Positions 22,414-34,309 of a DNA stretch of 58,286 nt are shown one piece after another (position 1 is the stretch's first letter; each line of letters opens with the position of its first letter). Both the position numbers and the translations under genes were made by a program. Source of the stretch: Anthoceros angustus (lineage: Eukaryota > Streptophyta > Anthocerotopsida > Anthocerotales > Anthocerotaceae); NCBI GenBank assembly GCA_010909165.1, contig VJWM01000331.1, positions 1 through 58,286 of the forward strand. Direction: 5' to 3'. The notes beneath the pieces are model-generated. The model was not told the origin of the DNA. It made no database searches and saw only the letters and a program-made list of their open reading frames with translations.

Positions 22414-25034
22414 TCCTGTCAAGCGAAAAAAAACTTGATGCGGACATACCTTTCCGGAGAAGGTGTTTGGAATCGTGCTAGCATATTGTAGTAGAATGTG
22501 AAGGATACTCCTCGCGCACCTCTTCAAATGACGAGCAGCCCAGATGCTTCACCATTGCTACTTGTATGATATGAAATTTTTTTCGAAGTGTGATCTCTTC
22601 CTCCATCCCTTGGATCTATCGGTCAGTTAACACCTTCTCAGTGGCGCTTATCAGTATTTGTTGGCCACACTCTCCAAGTGGTATTCCCTGAAAAGATTTC
22701 CATGGCTTGGCCAACATGTCTCTAGGCTTGACGTACACACTATCAACACTGCTTGGTCATCCATGTTGCCTTTCCCTTTCTTGCTTGTCCCCAGAGCGTG
22801 TTTCTTACGTGCAGAAGCTCTCCTGCTTCCCATTTGGAAAAATCTTGTCCACATTCTCCACACCTTCCCATCACCTTAGCAATACAGAATGTGGGTCCGA
22901 TTGTCCACTTTGTTACCTTGTACACGTCGTCCTCCCCCTTCATCGTCTTCAATCAAACCTAGGACTTTATGCAGTTGTATTTCCGGGACATGGTCATTTG
23001 CACTTCTTCCCTCTTTGCGATGATCAACTCGTCCCTTAAATACGACTTGCTCTATAAAGTTCATCTTCTTTCTCGGACATCATATTGTGATCTTGCAAGC
23101 ACCGCATCTCATGCAGTAAGCCCACAATACACATGTGCTTCAACATATTGGAACCGCTTCTTTCGGGTGAGATATCCGATAAGTGCTTCATAGCTGCGTG
23201 GGTGTGGTTACCACCAAGAACTCCCATGACATACTTCTTTGCACGCCATTGCTTCCGATCCGGCTTGCTCGGATCGGCACACTCGCTCGGATCAATCATA
23301 CACAAAAGAGGCGAACTCCCTCCTCTATCAGCCCTTCGCTATAACACGGGCAAGATAGTTTGCCAAGCCTCATCAACCCTCCGGATCTGCGGCGTGCGGG
23401 TAATGCTTCGGTCTCAAGTTCTCCAACTTCACTAACCTTTCTGCACCACCTTCTTGGTGTCGAGAATCCCTTGCGAGTCAATGGATCTGCATCCCTCATA
23501 GCCTCTTCCAACCTTTCCTCGTCGGTTTGAATATGAACTGTGGTTATGTCCCCTCCAATGGCATCTTCTCTTCCACCCTTCTTTGCCTTTTTGGTTTTCC
23601 TTCCAAATTCTCCGTCCCCGCTGTGTGTGCGGCTGCTTCCTGCACTTCCCTTGCCCTTGCGCCTGCCACTCGAGGCTGCTACAGTCGTTTCGGGGCATGA
23701 AGGTTGAGGAGGGGCGCCGGCCGGCCGGCGCTCCTCCTCTTCTGCCTCCATACCCACATCCCCTGCATCCGCCATGTCCTCTTCTCCAGGACGAACTGCC
23801 TTACGACCGGTGCCATCTTGCTCTCTTCCCTGTGTGGTGGGAGGATTCGAGGCGCCCGGCCGGCCGCCCACCTTCCTTGAATCTTATAAACCGGTCCGGA
23901 TCGCGTTGGCGGCTCTTGGGGAACACGAAGATGACTAGGCGGCCAGGCGCCCGCGCATCCGGGTCATATTGCATGGTGGGAACCATAGCGGAAGTCGGAG
24001 TTTAGATTGGGAAGGTCCTCGGCATCTCTCCGATTCCTGTGCCCCGGATCCTTGTCAATGCTTGACCAGGTAAAGCCCCATCTTCCTCTCGATGGGCCAA
24101 GCTCACTCTCCTCATGATCTTCTTCCATACCTTCCACCACATCACCAGTTCTACGTATGGGCTTGGGCTCGGCGCATAGACATTTCCTCTTGTGGGCCCT
24201 CATAGTTTGTGTAATCTTTTGCAGATAGCTCGTATGAGTGCCCTCGCAACTAGTGGTGCACGGAAGATGGTAGGAAAAACATATCCACAATGTCGTTGAC
24301 TCTCACATGTGAAGCTGCGAAGGAATGCTTGGGCAATACTCTTACTCTGTCGCATGGAATCGCGGAAATCTTCAACAAGGCCAAGAGGTGCACACTTCTT
24401 CCGTGAAACCCTTTCGGGCTAAGAACAAGAGACTTGTATAAGCGGATCGGAAACTTCCTCATCTTGGTATGCCTTTGTGGTGCACAAAAGTGAACTCGCT
24501 CGCCTTCATTGAAGTCCAAAGTAGCCCAAACAACCCGACCCGCTCTTGCTCTCGATTTGGCGAGCCCCCTATATCCCATGATCCACAACTTCAACAAAGG
24601 GTCCATGGCGCATTGCGGTCGATGGTATGGATCCCACACAAGCATCCAGTCCTTCTCCACAACCACAACATTGTCTGCCCGGATACACTGATATGGATGA
24701 TCTCCTCATATGGTAGTGAATCGATGGAATAGGTTGTTTCGCTCTTACCAACCTTCTTAGTCCCTTGCTCTCCAACAACCTTTGTGGGGATTTTGGCGGA
24801 GGATGCCCGATTTTGCTTGCCCCAGAAGAATGCGCCTTGTTGGAGCATGGCTTCGGATGGCAAGATGTCTCCAACCGGCGACCTGGATGGAGGTGCCTCC
24901 GCGATGTCCGCCGTGGGCGCGGGTGCTGCTCTCGCCTTTGAGCTTCCTCTGGCCTTCTTGGGCTTCTGCCGCATGGCGGGCAGGTCATATTCCTCCAAAG
25001 GCTGGTCCTTCTTGCTCCTCCTGCCGCTTGCCAT
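21610..25034 (-). pseudogene. X minus-strand gene, unknown protein, fragmented
   Basis: The minus-strand start is MASGRRSKKDQPLEEYDLP at 25034, lysine/arginine-rich and possibly a nuclear signal. An Ala/Pro linker follows, then ETTYSIDSLPYEEI and, in another frame, VVEKDWMLVWDPYHR, LLKLWIMGYRGLAKSRARAG and TLDFNEGERVHFCAP. Further pieces are TGDVVEGMEEDHEESELG (24150), EEDMADAGDVGMEAE (23780), IQTDEERLEEAMRDADPL (23500), SDISPERSGSNMLKHMC (23150) and TTRVDDETYYNLPKREI (21790). Many pieces recur in X copy 2 or copy A, so the frames are real coding remnants. No family was recognised. Partner transposition protein and host-derived gene are both possible. Whether 23300-21610 belongs to the same gene is inference. 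Confidence 0.5.
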
Positions 25035-25091
25035 CTTCAGTCTCTGCAATTGAAGGCAACCCCACTCCGTAATCACAAAAGAGATGCACAA

Positions 25092-25756
25092 ACAGCCCTG
25101 GTGACCGCTAACTCACACTCCGAAGATCGCGCCTCTCAAGAGCTTGGCCTTTATCCGCTTGCGAGCTTGCTGTCCGCAGCAAAGTTGCGCTCAACGAGCT
25201 TGCGGTCTAGGCGGCGGGCGGCGGTGTGGCGCCTCACTCCCGGCATGCGGCGATCCGGCGGTGGTGGTGCGCTCGGCAGCGACAAGCGGCGGTCCACGGT
25301 GGTGTTTCGAAATCACAGGCGTGAACTCGTCGGTGCCTTACAAGCGGTAGCCCTTAAGTTCAAAGAGGAGGCCTTAACGAGGCGAAGTTAAGCGGCGTGT
25401 AAAAGTAGGGTTTTCTTCCATAACCCCAAATGGTTTTCATAACCGTGTTTCTCTAAAATAACCCGCTACCTTAAACTCAATTTTGAGCTTACTATTTTAG
25501 CACCCGCCGCCATCAACTTTTCGCCGCGGTGGCTGCGCAATTATGCTTGGATTTTCCGTTACAATCACATGCCTGACCGTCAACCACTTCATTGTCCGCA
25601 CTTATTTGAGGCAATCCCATCAACCTCTTAGGCGGTGGCACTCGGGGATGCGAGGGCCGGCGCCATATAAAGCCAGGAGGGAGGCTTGATGTCAGCTAGC
25701 CACTACGGTGCTCTGCAAAGTCTTGTGCTTTCCTTCCTTGCGCATTCGATAAGTGC
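25092..25756. promoter_or_regulatory. spacer between the divergent X genes
   Basis: The stretch CCATAACCCCAAATGG to TTACTATTTTAG (25410-25500) is strongly conserved with 50318-50408. CATATAAAGCC at 25662-25672 is a candidate TATA box for the plus-strand gene. In copy 2 the matching site reads CATACATAGCAAAGCC and is broken. No matching TATA box was seen for the minus-strand gene. Confidence 0.4.
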
Positions 25757-27855
25757 GTGCGATGTTGCATTTGGCCTTTACGCTGCGGAGATGAGGTTGG
25801 TCTTGTTTCGCCATTGTCTTTTCCACGCATACCATTCATGATAGATGCAACTTGTGCAACGACCATGCACGTGGCGCGAGGAGGTTCAAGTGGAGGACCG
25901 GGCCCTCGCAATTCAAAGAAATGGAGACATGGTCCGAGGAAGAGGCTCGCTATCTTGAACGCTCCTCCAAGTTCACATATTCGGTGCAATACCCACGAGT
26001 CCTCCACATGAAGGTTTGTTGTGGTTACCACTTTTCCCACTTTTGGAAGGCGGTCGTAGCTTGTTAAGTGTATTCGCACCGCCCATGTAGGCTCTACGCA
26101 GGCGTCGACACTTGGCGTCACCAAACATGCAGCGGTGTGCCTCACCCGCGGAATTTGCATCTATCTGTGACCATTGAGGAGCCCATCTACACGCCTCCCG
26201 GATCCGGTCGAGTCCTCATCCCTCAAGCTGCGTGAGAATGGACCACTGTTGCCGCAGGATTGTTTGATGGTGGTCACGGTAGAAGACCTCCCAGGCGGGG
26301 AGCACGAACCCTCCGAGGATGAAGATGAAGGCGACCCACACTGCACCGCGTCGGTCGTTCCATCCCAAGCGGGGTGAGGGCGGCGTCAAGCGAGCAAAGC
26401 ATTGCACCTCAAGCGGAGACCAGCTGGTGTCACATTGAAGAAAAGTGAAGGAGAGGTAGTGACGGCGGTTCGAAACCATGTTGCAATCAAATGTGCTTGC
26501 GGTGACAAAGAAAAGTTTCGGGGAGCGGTACCGATTCCTAAGGATGGGCGGGCGAGCAAGAGACATTTCTAGAGTCCTTGGTTCAGAGAGGGGATGTGAA
26601 AGGGGTAAAGTATGCACACACATTTTGGGGTCCATTAGGTCTGTTCTTGCTTGAAGGCATTTAGAAGAGTATATTGCATAGGGCACAGATATGAGGAACA
26701 AGAGCGAGAATCATTTGAATGCCCGTGGGATGGTTTCGTGCCTAACCCCAAACCCAGCCTTCTTATGCTGGGGGGCGATATCCGGATGGATAAGACATTT
26801 CTAATGATGGCCGCGGTGCCGAACGTGGAGGTCTTCAACCTTCCGGACACATACACAAGGTTGGAAATATGGAGTATGGTTCTGGTGCGCTCCTGATTTC
26901 ACGTGCTCACTCTGCCGTCACACTGGAGTGGGAACCTGGATCCTGATCCGATCAAGGTAATTGTTACCACTTTCGGAGGCTGGTTGACATGCATGGGAAC
27001 TTATGACAATGGTTTTCTTGAGTGGGGAATGGTTGTTTTGAACTCGAGGCTTTATGGGCAAGATCCCTATAACCGGGTCTTGAGATCTTTGTATGATGGG
27101 ATGGGGTGCGGCCGATGGGCGTAGTCCATACAAAACCCTTGGGATGAAACCACGAGAGGCCATGTACATGTGGTGGGGCCGGCGGCCCGGTGGAGGCCAA
27201 GAACCCTATGGTGCCGTTAGAAGAGATGGCGGGCGGCGGCCCACCTCAGTGCTCTTTAGCACCATAAAATTCCGTCGAGGATACCAATGCCAACGCCCAC
27301 ATGGCGGAAGGACCGGGTCACCCTACAATTTTATACATGTGGTGGGGCCGGCGCGCCCTCAAAAGCGAAGGCATGGATTGTGGTTGCTCGTGAAATGCGA
27401 CAATTGTTTGCAAATGCGCTAGGACGGAACATGAAGGTTCTTCCTCCGTTGATTTGGCGGGGCGTCGCCCGGTGTCTTGTCGACATAGGAGGGTCCTTCA
27501 TATCTAATCGGATGTCTCTTCAAATGTACGGCGAGTGTGTATGTTTTCAAAAGAAAATATCAAGCGGCTTTAGATGCCCATCGTTTGCGGTTACATCGAG
27601 CGGTGAAGATGGCGAAAACAAGCAAGAGTTATGTAGAACCACATATGTACCTTCTACTTTCAATCGATGGAATGGACCAAAAGAAGACGGAGATTCCCCA
27701 TCTACTTCGATGGCCAAAGAACTTGGATGAGGAGTGCCGTATTCAGGTTCATGTGGTTGGGTGCATGATCCAAAATTACACGTTTAAGGCAAGAGCTTAC
27801 TTGCATTATGCGAACTTGCGGAATGATGCCAATCTCACGATTACCATCATCCAGG
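25757..27855 (+). pseudogene. X plus-strand gene (DUF7869-like), truncated by CACTA
   Basis: Plus-strand pieces in several frames include KEMETWSEEEARYLERSSKF (25920), VKGVKYAHTFWGPL (26600), FECPWDGFVPNPKPSLLML (26715), EVFNLPDTYTRLEIWSM (26830) and GTYDNGFLEWGMVVLNSRLY (26990). A longer frame at 27537-27850 reads VFKRKYQAALDAHR, SYVEPHMYLLLSIDGMDQKK (SIDGMDQ at 27660-27680), HVVGCMIQNYTFKAR and NDANLTITII. It then runs into the CACTA terminus. SIDGMDQ, followed in the intact family by LDNT and HDQID, is the signature I recall for DUF7869 proteins. The family name is from memory and should be confirmed. Confidence 0.65.
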
Positions 27856-28020
27856 CACTACAAGAAACATGGTGTCCATGTTATGGTGTTTTATAACAGG
27901 ATTCGGGGTTTTTGTAACGTTTATGCCGGTTTTGTAACATGGATTAGGCCGTGTCCCGGGCCTCGGATCATTACAAAACACATATGAAGGTCGTGACAAC
28001 AAAATTTGTTACACACTTTG
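27856..28020. repeat. CACTA terminal inverted repeat and subterminal repeats
   Basis: The terminus CACTACAAGAAA is followed by GGGTTTTTGTAACG, CCGGTTTTGTAACATGG, TCATTACAAAACAC and ACAAAATTTGTTACAC. These are direct and inverted copies of one short motif, the usual binding sites of CACTA transposition proteins. Confidence 0.7.
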
Positions 28021-31000
28021 GGCCCGGTTTGGTGGAGTCGAGTCGGTTCCGCCTTGTCGAGTTTGTGGCCTTTCCGGTCCACGCATTAATTACCCATCGG
28101 GTTTGTTTTCAAACTTACGCTCGACATCCCCTCCGCTCCCGAATCATTCCGGCCGCGTACCGGTCCTTTCGGCGGTGTCTGTCCTGTCCCGACATTGCCG
28201 CCCGCCCGGACATGTGGCATGTACATCCCACGGGCCCCATGTCGTCTCGAACCGCCGACATACGTCCGATCGTATGTCGGTATGCCGTCATGTCCGCTCA
28301 TTTGATACATACGTCGTGCATCGGTGATGCTATCTGAAGTCGCGTTATTTGGTCAAAATCACAATACACCGGGTTTACCCACCTAAGCACATGTCTATGT
28401 CATTTCATGGGTTTTGTAGTTTCGCGGCCTCGACATCTAATTATACTCGCGGGCGTGTTGGCTATTCGCTCATGACACTTTTGCGCCTTTGGCTCTTTTT
28501 CGCATTCCGTACAGTGCTCCTTTCCGCTTTGTGCCTTTCCATCGTTGGTTCTCTTGATGGATGGTTGCAGGCCCTCCACATTGCCGTCCATGACCGTCGC
28601 ATGAGAAGAAACATTAGTGCAGAACTAACGGGCAAACCTCATGAGTCCATCAAGACGTCTCGATTTCGCGCCTCTCTCTTCGACGGAGGCCTTTGTCTTC
28701 ACCGCCTCGTCGGCGCCTTATGCCAAGGCGTGGCCACCTATCGCCCGCTTCTGTCCGCTCGAGCAGTATACACTTCCTCGAAATCGTCGTTGTCGATGCC
28801 CCTCCACCTAGTGACTCCGATGTGCATATGTGTGAGATGCGCTTTTTCCATTCCGCCGTTGTCTTCATCCCCATGCGCCCCCCCTTCTGCATACTCTTCT
28901 CCGTCCCTCTCGTCCTCCAGCACCCGTCCTCGGAATTTGTGTCCTCGTATGTGTCATCCCCATCCGGCTCTTCCCCACCGTCTTCATCCTCATCAGCACC
29001 AACATCCGAATCGAATTAATTCCGCACCTTACAGATTGCGTTTGGCCTCAAGGGTTTTGGCATCGCGTTGAGCCCTTATTATGACCCGCAGATCTTTGTA
29101 AAGTCGCCGTGGTTCTCCCGCTTCATCACATCCAGTTCATGCATTTTCGCTAGTGGTAGTGCACCAAATTCGCATTCTTTCGGTTGGGGCTCTCCCATAC
29201 TTTTCTTGGAACTTGAACTCCCCCAGTAGCGTCCACTGGCCCCATGGGTTTGGCCCTTGTCCATTGGATTTCTCCAATCTCGCCTTTCAAGCGATGCCTT
29301 GACGGCAAAAGTTCCGTGTTATCGAGTTCAACTCGTGCCCATGTGACAATATCCCTCCACACCTTTTCATCCGATGGAGGTTTCAAAGCTGCTTTTTTTC
29401 CCTACTCTTCTCCGCTAAGGCGTATGCCTTTCTTGCCTCCACATATCTGTTGTTCCGCGTTGGTGTCTAAACTCCGACCTAATCATGGACTTCACCAGAG
29501 ATCGGGGAAGCCACACCAGTTCCTTCCTCCTTACTGCGACAAGTCGCTCCATTTGCCCGGAATCTCGCTTTGCGCTTTGCTGCGGATGACTTCCATGAAC
29601 TTCTTGTGCGTGGCGACACAGGCCACCAAATGTCAATGGTGGCGGCCGGCGTCGCCACATTCCCTTCCTCTTGCCCGCCACTTGTTAGCTCCAACGGTTG
29701 GTCCGGACCCACCGCAATCCCCTTTTAGTAGTATTGCTCCGACCAGCTCCTTGTTGTCCATGTCGTCCGCACTGGCCCATGTTTGACAACATGGTGCCTC
29801 CGTGACCGCTGCTGCAAAATTCCCGCCCGCCGTGGAGTGCCAAAGCGAGCTCTGCGGGCACTACGGCGTGCCATTACACTCGGCATCTTCTTTGTGAACT
29901 GGAACCTCGTCGGGACATTTTCCTCCGGCGAGGTCCTCCCAACATCCATGTCCTCCTCGCATCGCATCCGGATCCCATATGGCATTTCCATGTGCTCCCA
30001 ATGTCCACCCTTAGAAATTCTGCGCCACATCAGCACGACATCGCGGCTCGGTTTTGCCGAAGGCGTCGTATGCTTCCTTCGACAGCAAATTCATGTCACC
30101 GTGACCAAAATGCAGGCGGCGCGCAGCTTTAGTATCAAGCGGACATCATGAACATGTTCAAACTAGTGTATAAAGGTATAGGCGCCGAAACCATGTCTTG
30201 TCTGGAGTTCTCCTGGAACCAGAGGTGCGGACTCACGAATCTTGGGTCCCGATGTGCAAGGCATTTCGTGCCGTTAGGATAAAGCGCCAAGATGGGAAGG
30301 CGGCGTAAGCGAGATGGCAAACCGGCGGAATGGCGCAGATTGTAGCCTCTTTCAAACCCGTCGATTCCGCCCCCTCACGCATGCCGCGCCGGACAAAAGA
30401 CCACCCGTTTGCACTTGACTCCTGCCCGCGCCATGTGACCGAAATCACCAGCAAAGGGAAACTTGTTCCGACTCCATCTCGACATGGCGGGCGAAACCGC
30501 CAGACCCTCCCTCCGCCTTGCCCGGCGGCGGTCCGATGTTTTCAATTGATGGAATTCGGAATAGTTTTTGACACGGCAATTTATTGCACATCCTTACATG
30601 CGCGAGAGCGATGGACTCGCCCGATCGGCTACACGACTGACCGTTTTCCATTCCTGTTATCCCGCATGCCACCCGTTCTCATTCCAATTGCATGGGCGAC
30701 GCATAGGGTGACAAGTGTTACACGCGTTCCTTTACTCCTCTTCGTTACAACCGGCTTTGCAGCGTGCCGGAAGGCAAGTTTCATACATGAATCTCGCCGT
30801 TCACAATGCAATCGCAACAAGCCGCACGCCAAACACGCCGTTGCGCCTTTCCATCTAAGAAAGGGTGTGATATTCATTCCATTTCCTACTTCTTCCTCAC
30901 ATGAGGGCTGGTTACCAAGTCTGGTCTCTATTCCAAAGAGAGGCGGGTGCATACCGAGCTCCCAATCGGATTACTCCCCAATGACGCGTCATCCTCCCCA

Positions 31001-32780
31001 TATGTGCACACATTACGCAAGAATCGAATCACGAACCGCTTCACCGCAAGTTCCTCCGTGTTATCCGGCATCTCTTTGTATTTTCGGGATGGCGTGTTGT
31101 CCGTGTATGGCGCGTGGGCGATCGATGCCTTCTCCTTCAAATTCACCTCCGATCGTGCACCCGGACCTTCATCCGCTCGCCTCCACAGACAATGTCCTAG
31201 GGTATGGATGTGTGCGGGTTCGCACACATCCTCCGGCGCCCTCCTTGAACGCGCGCCACTTTTGGTGTCCGTTCGGTCATACCGCGTCGCAGAAAAGAGA
31301 TGACTCGTTCGCATCTCCATCCATAGGCCCTCACCATTTATAGGCGGTCGTGGGTGTCGGGCATAATGTGTCCACGTTTAATTGGATATTAATATATACC
31401 ATTCTCCAAATTTATGCGGCATCGTTGGTTTGCCAAGGATCATGTCGGTTCCGTGCCTACATATGTCACATGTCGGTTCCGTGCCTACATATGTCACATG
31501 ACCACATGTCGTATGTGGAAAATGTCCATATTTTCCGCATACATGCGCGCATTTATAGGCGGTCGTCCTTGGGTGTCGGAATAATTAAGTACCATTAGTC
31601 GATTAATACATTATTGAATGTATTAATACACTATTCGATATGTCATCCATTATCCAAGGATAATTCATCCGTCCTCCCAACCTCTTGTCTATATATGTCA
31701 CATTAGCTTCATGTGTATGTGGTGTCCATACATCCATATGCCTCGTCCTTGGGTGGCGGGAATCAATAAGTACCGATGTCGGTTTTCGATGTTTTGCTAC
31801 ACACCATTATCGAAGGGTATATCCTCGGCATCCCATCTTTACGCCTATACATGGCACATGACCTTCATTGCGATGTGGTACATGTCCATGTGTTCCGTAC
31901 ATCACCCTCACCATTCACTTGTTTTCGCAGACACACCTACATGCTTGTCGGGCAATGGGTCTTGCGGGCGTGCATCATGAACAAAATCTTCTTGCGCTAA
32001 CTTGATTCCCGTGCGCTTGTGCGGGCGCGTGCCCGGCTTCTGTCGTGCGTAATGCGCCGTGATGCGGCGCATTTCTATAATTCATCGATGGTTAGCCATT
32101 CCTCGGGCCATTGTTCCAAAGCTGCGTTCTGCGCTCCGCAAGCTTGTCTTTTGTGGCGACTCTTCACTTTCATGCGTTTAGTCCTTCCGCGCCCGACCTT
32201 CCCGCTCACCCCGTTTTGTGCACTTGCAGCATCGGTGGAAAGTGTCTCGGCAATGGCGCGCATACGCCGCAATAGGGATCCTTTTCGGCGGAGATGGAGA
32301 GCATCATCCGCGGACACAGGGTCGGCACAGGCGTCTCGCCATTGCCCTCGCGCCCGCAATCGAAGAAGGAGCTCCCTGGGTTCTGCTGAGTCCCGCAGAT
32401 GCCTTGGATGCTTTCGCAGCGCGTGCGAGGAGGTAGGTGTTTACTTGAAATCACACGGTGGATGGACTTGGTCGGCTCGATGTTTGGGCTTGGTTCGTGG
32501 ATGAGCGCCAAACTTGGTGGGTCCTTCTTAAAGGTGGAGAGGCAGCTGCGGACAAAGCCCGCCATAAATGACCAGGTCGCCACCTTCCATATGGTGGATA
32601 GTTTTTGGAAAAGAAGACGATGGCATAGAGCGGAATTGTTGTTGACTTCGAACATCCGACATCTCGGGAATAGTGCGGTATTATGCATCTCTTGTTATTA
32701 GCCTAAAGGCGAATTGAGCTTGTAAGCGTCCATACATGCGGGGTAGTAGAGGTTTCGTTAGTTAGGGTTTCAATGGATCG
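28021..32780. other. CACTA interior, coding-like but unassigned
   Basis: This 4.8-kb GC-rich stretch holds long open frames on both strands: plus 28349-29071 and 30330-31343 (the latter 337 codons), minus 30629-30952, 29415-29681 and others. None shows a recognisable domain. The plus frames are Ser/Pro/Arg/His-rich, which is typical of antisense shadows. By CACTA gene order the minus strand downstream of TNP2 should carry a second (TNP1-like) gene. Minus pieces such as VWRDIVTWARVELDNTELLP (29360) and EPQPKECEFGALPLAKMHEL (29190) may be its exons, but this is not established. Confidence 0.3.
31336..31800. repeat. minisatellite-like repeats within CACTA interior
   Basis: ATTTATAGGCGGTCG followed by GGGTGTCGG occurs at 31336 and 31550, and a variant CGTCCTTGGGTGGCGGGAAT at 31744, giving units of about 180-215 bp. 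Inside it, a 28-bp unit beginning CATGTCGGTTCCGTGCC is tandemly duplicated without change (31441-31468 and 31469-31496). Confidence 0.8.
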
Positions 32781-32782
32781 TT

Positions 32783-33200
32783 TCACTTCCTATCGAAGCC
32801 GTCACGTTGTCCATCACGCTTCCCTCCTTCGTCCTCCCTCCACCCCGTGCGGGAGTGGGCACGGCTAATGCCCACCCCTCTCTTCGTCATCAGCATGTAG
32901 AATACATGGGTCACTTGATTTGGCCATATGAATGGGGTATCGACATCATCGCGTCGTGCAATAGCGCCTAGTGAACACGCGGTGGAAACCGTGATCGTTT
33001 CTATCAACGAAGGAGATCTGCCGTGCTTGCACTCGAACCACTTCACCTTCGTGGATGAGTGGTTCGTACCCCAGCAGACGCAGGATTTCTTGGACATGGC
33101 CATAGTAAGTCCGCTCCCTCGCCCCCCATGACGTGCGGGTGAACACACATCACTGTGTCTTTCGACTCTTAAATGCGATCGGTGGCTTCCTTACATGCCA
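32783..33200 (-). pseudogene. TNP2-like transposase, C-terminal region, frameshifted
   Basis: Minus-strand frames read TYYGHVQEILRLLGYEP, then VKWFECKHGRSPS in a second frame and DTPFIWPNQVTHVFYM in a third. This is the order seen at the C-terminus of plant CACTA TNP2 proteins: YYG-x-EEI, then KC-x-W, then PFI-x-A-x-QV-x-QVFY. The segment continues the transposase at 34300-33660. Assignment rests on motif order, not on a search. Confidence 0.65.
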
Positions 33201-33659
33201 TGTGCTGTATGCGTGGCCCAAAGGGACGGCCGTCCATAGCTTCACCACATCGTCGGTGAGATGGGTGAATCTTCCGAATCTCTGCCGGCATGGATCCATG
33301 CGAAAAGATGGCTCTCGTTACTCCTTGTTCCACTTCCTCCTTGTCTGCAAGAATGGGTCTAAGATTTGGATGTGGACCAAGATGAAAGTGTGGACTGGTG
33401 CAACTCGCGTCGTAAACTTGTATGGGCGTCCCATGCCTAATGCCTTTCTGTCGCATTCTTCATGAACTTATCGCTCCAAATATGGGAGGGAGGATAGTGT
33501 TCACTAAGGACGACTTAGCATCTGACAAAGATTCCTCCCTCACATATCCCTCCGCCATCGCCCTCGGGTTTTCTGACTGTCTAATAGTGTCCTTCCGCTC
33601 CCCAAATACCTCTCCACAGGATACATCCAGCGACACTTACGGGCCCAATGCCGCAACAT

Positions 33660-34305
33660 CATCCACCAAGTGAATAATGAGATGCGTCGAAAATATCAAA
33701 CAAGTTGGGTGGAAATTCTCTTTCCGGTGACACATGACCGATGCACTCTTGTTGCATTCTCCCAACCTCATGCCCCGGAATCCGGCGTTGGCATATCCAG
33801 ATATAGTTCTTGGCGTTCACGCTTTGTATCGAGGGCTTGATTCGTCCCGTAAGACAATAGGAAATAAAATCTCCATGACAACATGCCAATCATGAGCTTT
33901 GAGGTTTCCCAGTTGCGGGCCTTGATTTTGCAGCGATGTTTGATGCGTATCCGATTGGTAGTAACATCTCCACAAAAACCATATCCAAGTCCGGCATGGA
34001 CAAGACATAAGGAGCAGGCAAGAAGGTCTCCCTATTCCCTGGCAATGGCCATAGCTCTTGCTTGCCCCCGCATTCCTCCATGTCTAAATGGGATCGTAGA
34101 TCATCTTTCTCTGCTATGAAGGTCTGCCACAAAGCCTCTGCATTGTTCTTCTCAATGTGCATCACATCCTTTTGTGTCCACCTCAGCATGTGTCTCCAAT
34201 ACGGTAGGTAATCAAACCATATGCTTTTGCGGCATGTGCCAAACTTGCCTCTCTCCCTCAACTCCGTTGTTGCATTATCTCTCTTTTCCATATACGCCAT
34301 CCCAG
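33660..34305 (-). pseudogene. TNP2-like CACTA transposase, central region, 5' truncated
   Basis: The minus-strand frame starting at 34300 reads RKSIWFDYLPYWRHML, then DVMHIEKNNAEALWQTF (canonical TNP2: DVMHIEKNVCDN), SHLDMEECGGKQELWPLPGN, FLPAPYVLS and LPIGYASNI (canonical KVPDGYASNI). After a frame shift it continues LKAHDWHVVMEILFPIVLRD (canonical LKSHDCHVLMQRLLPVAIR). TNP2 is the catalytic transposase of En/Spm elements. The upstream catalytic part is missing because X copy 2 begins at about 34306. The sequence between 33660 and 33200 is too broken to follow. Confidence 0.85.
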
Positions 34306-34309
34306 CGTG

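Larger units (their letters stand above)
20500..27855. mobile_element. repeat X, copy 1: candidate two-gene DNA transposon, right part lost
   Basis: The left part (20500-22413) matches copy A at 6361-8310. From 23640 to 27855 it matches X copy 2 (34306-35095 joined to 49516-52640). It carries a fragmented minus-strand gene (25034 to about 21610) and a plus-strand gene (about 25757 onward) diverging from a spacer. The plus gene is cut at 27855 by the CACTA end. Palindromes of the type GGCGCCGGCCGGCGCC recur along it. Terminal repeats of X were not found, so its class rests on the plus-strand product. Confidence 0.6.
27856..34305 (-). mobile_element. CACTA (En/Spm) transposon, one terminus plus TNP2-like gene
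   Basis: CACTACAAGAAAC at 27856 is the classic plant CACTA terminal sequence. It cuts the X gene within ACCATCATCC; uninterrupted X at 52619 reads ACCATCATCCGTGATG. The next 170 bases hold both orientations of a TTTTGTAAC/GTTACAAAA motif, as expected of subterminal repeats. A TNP2-like transposase is encoded on the minus strand (34300-32800), so 27856 is the 3' end of the element. The opposite end is missing: at about 34306 the sequence switches to X copy 2 within the transposase gene. Confidence 0.8.

Noticed and set aside
28349-29071. 240-codon plus-strand frame
   Set aside because: Ser/Pro/His-rich C-terminal half with overlapping open frames in other phases, and within CACTA. No motif supports it.
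30330-31343. 337-codon open plus-strand frame, the longest in the window
   Set aside because: It lies inside the CACTA element opposite to the transposase strand, is rich in Ser, Pro, His and Arg, has no recognisable domain and is overlapped by equally open minus frames. It is more likely a GC-driven shadow than a gene.
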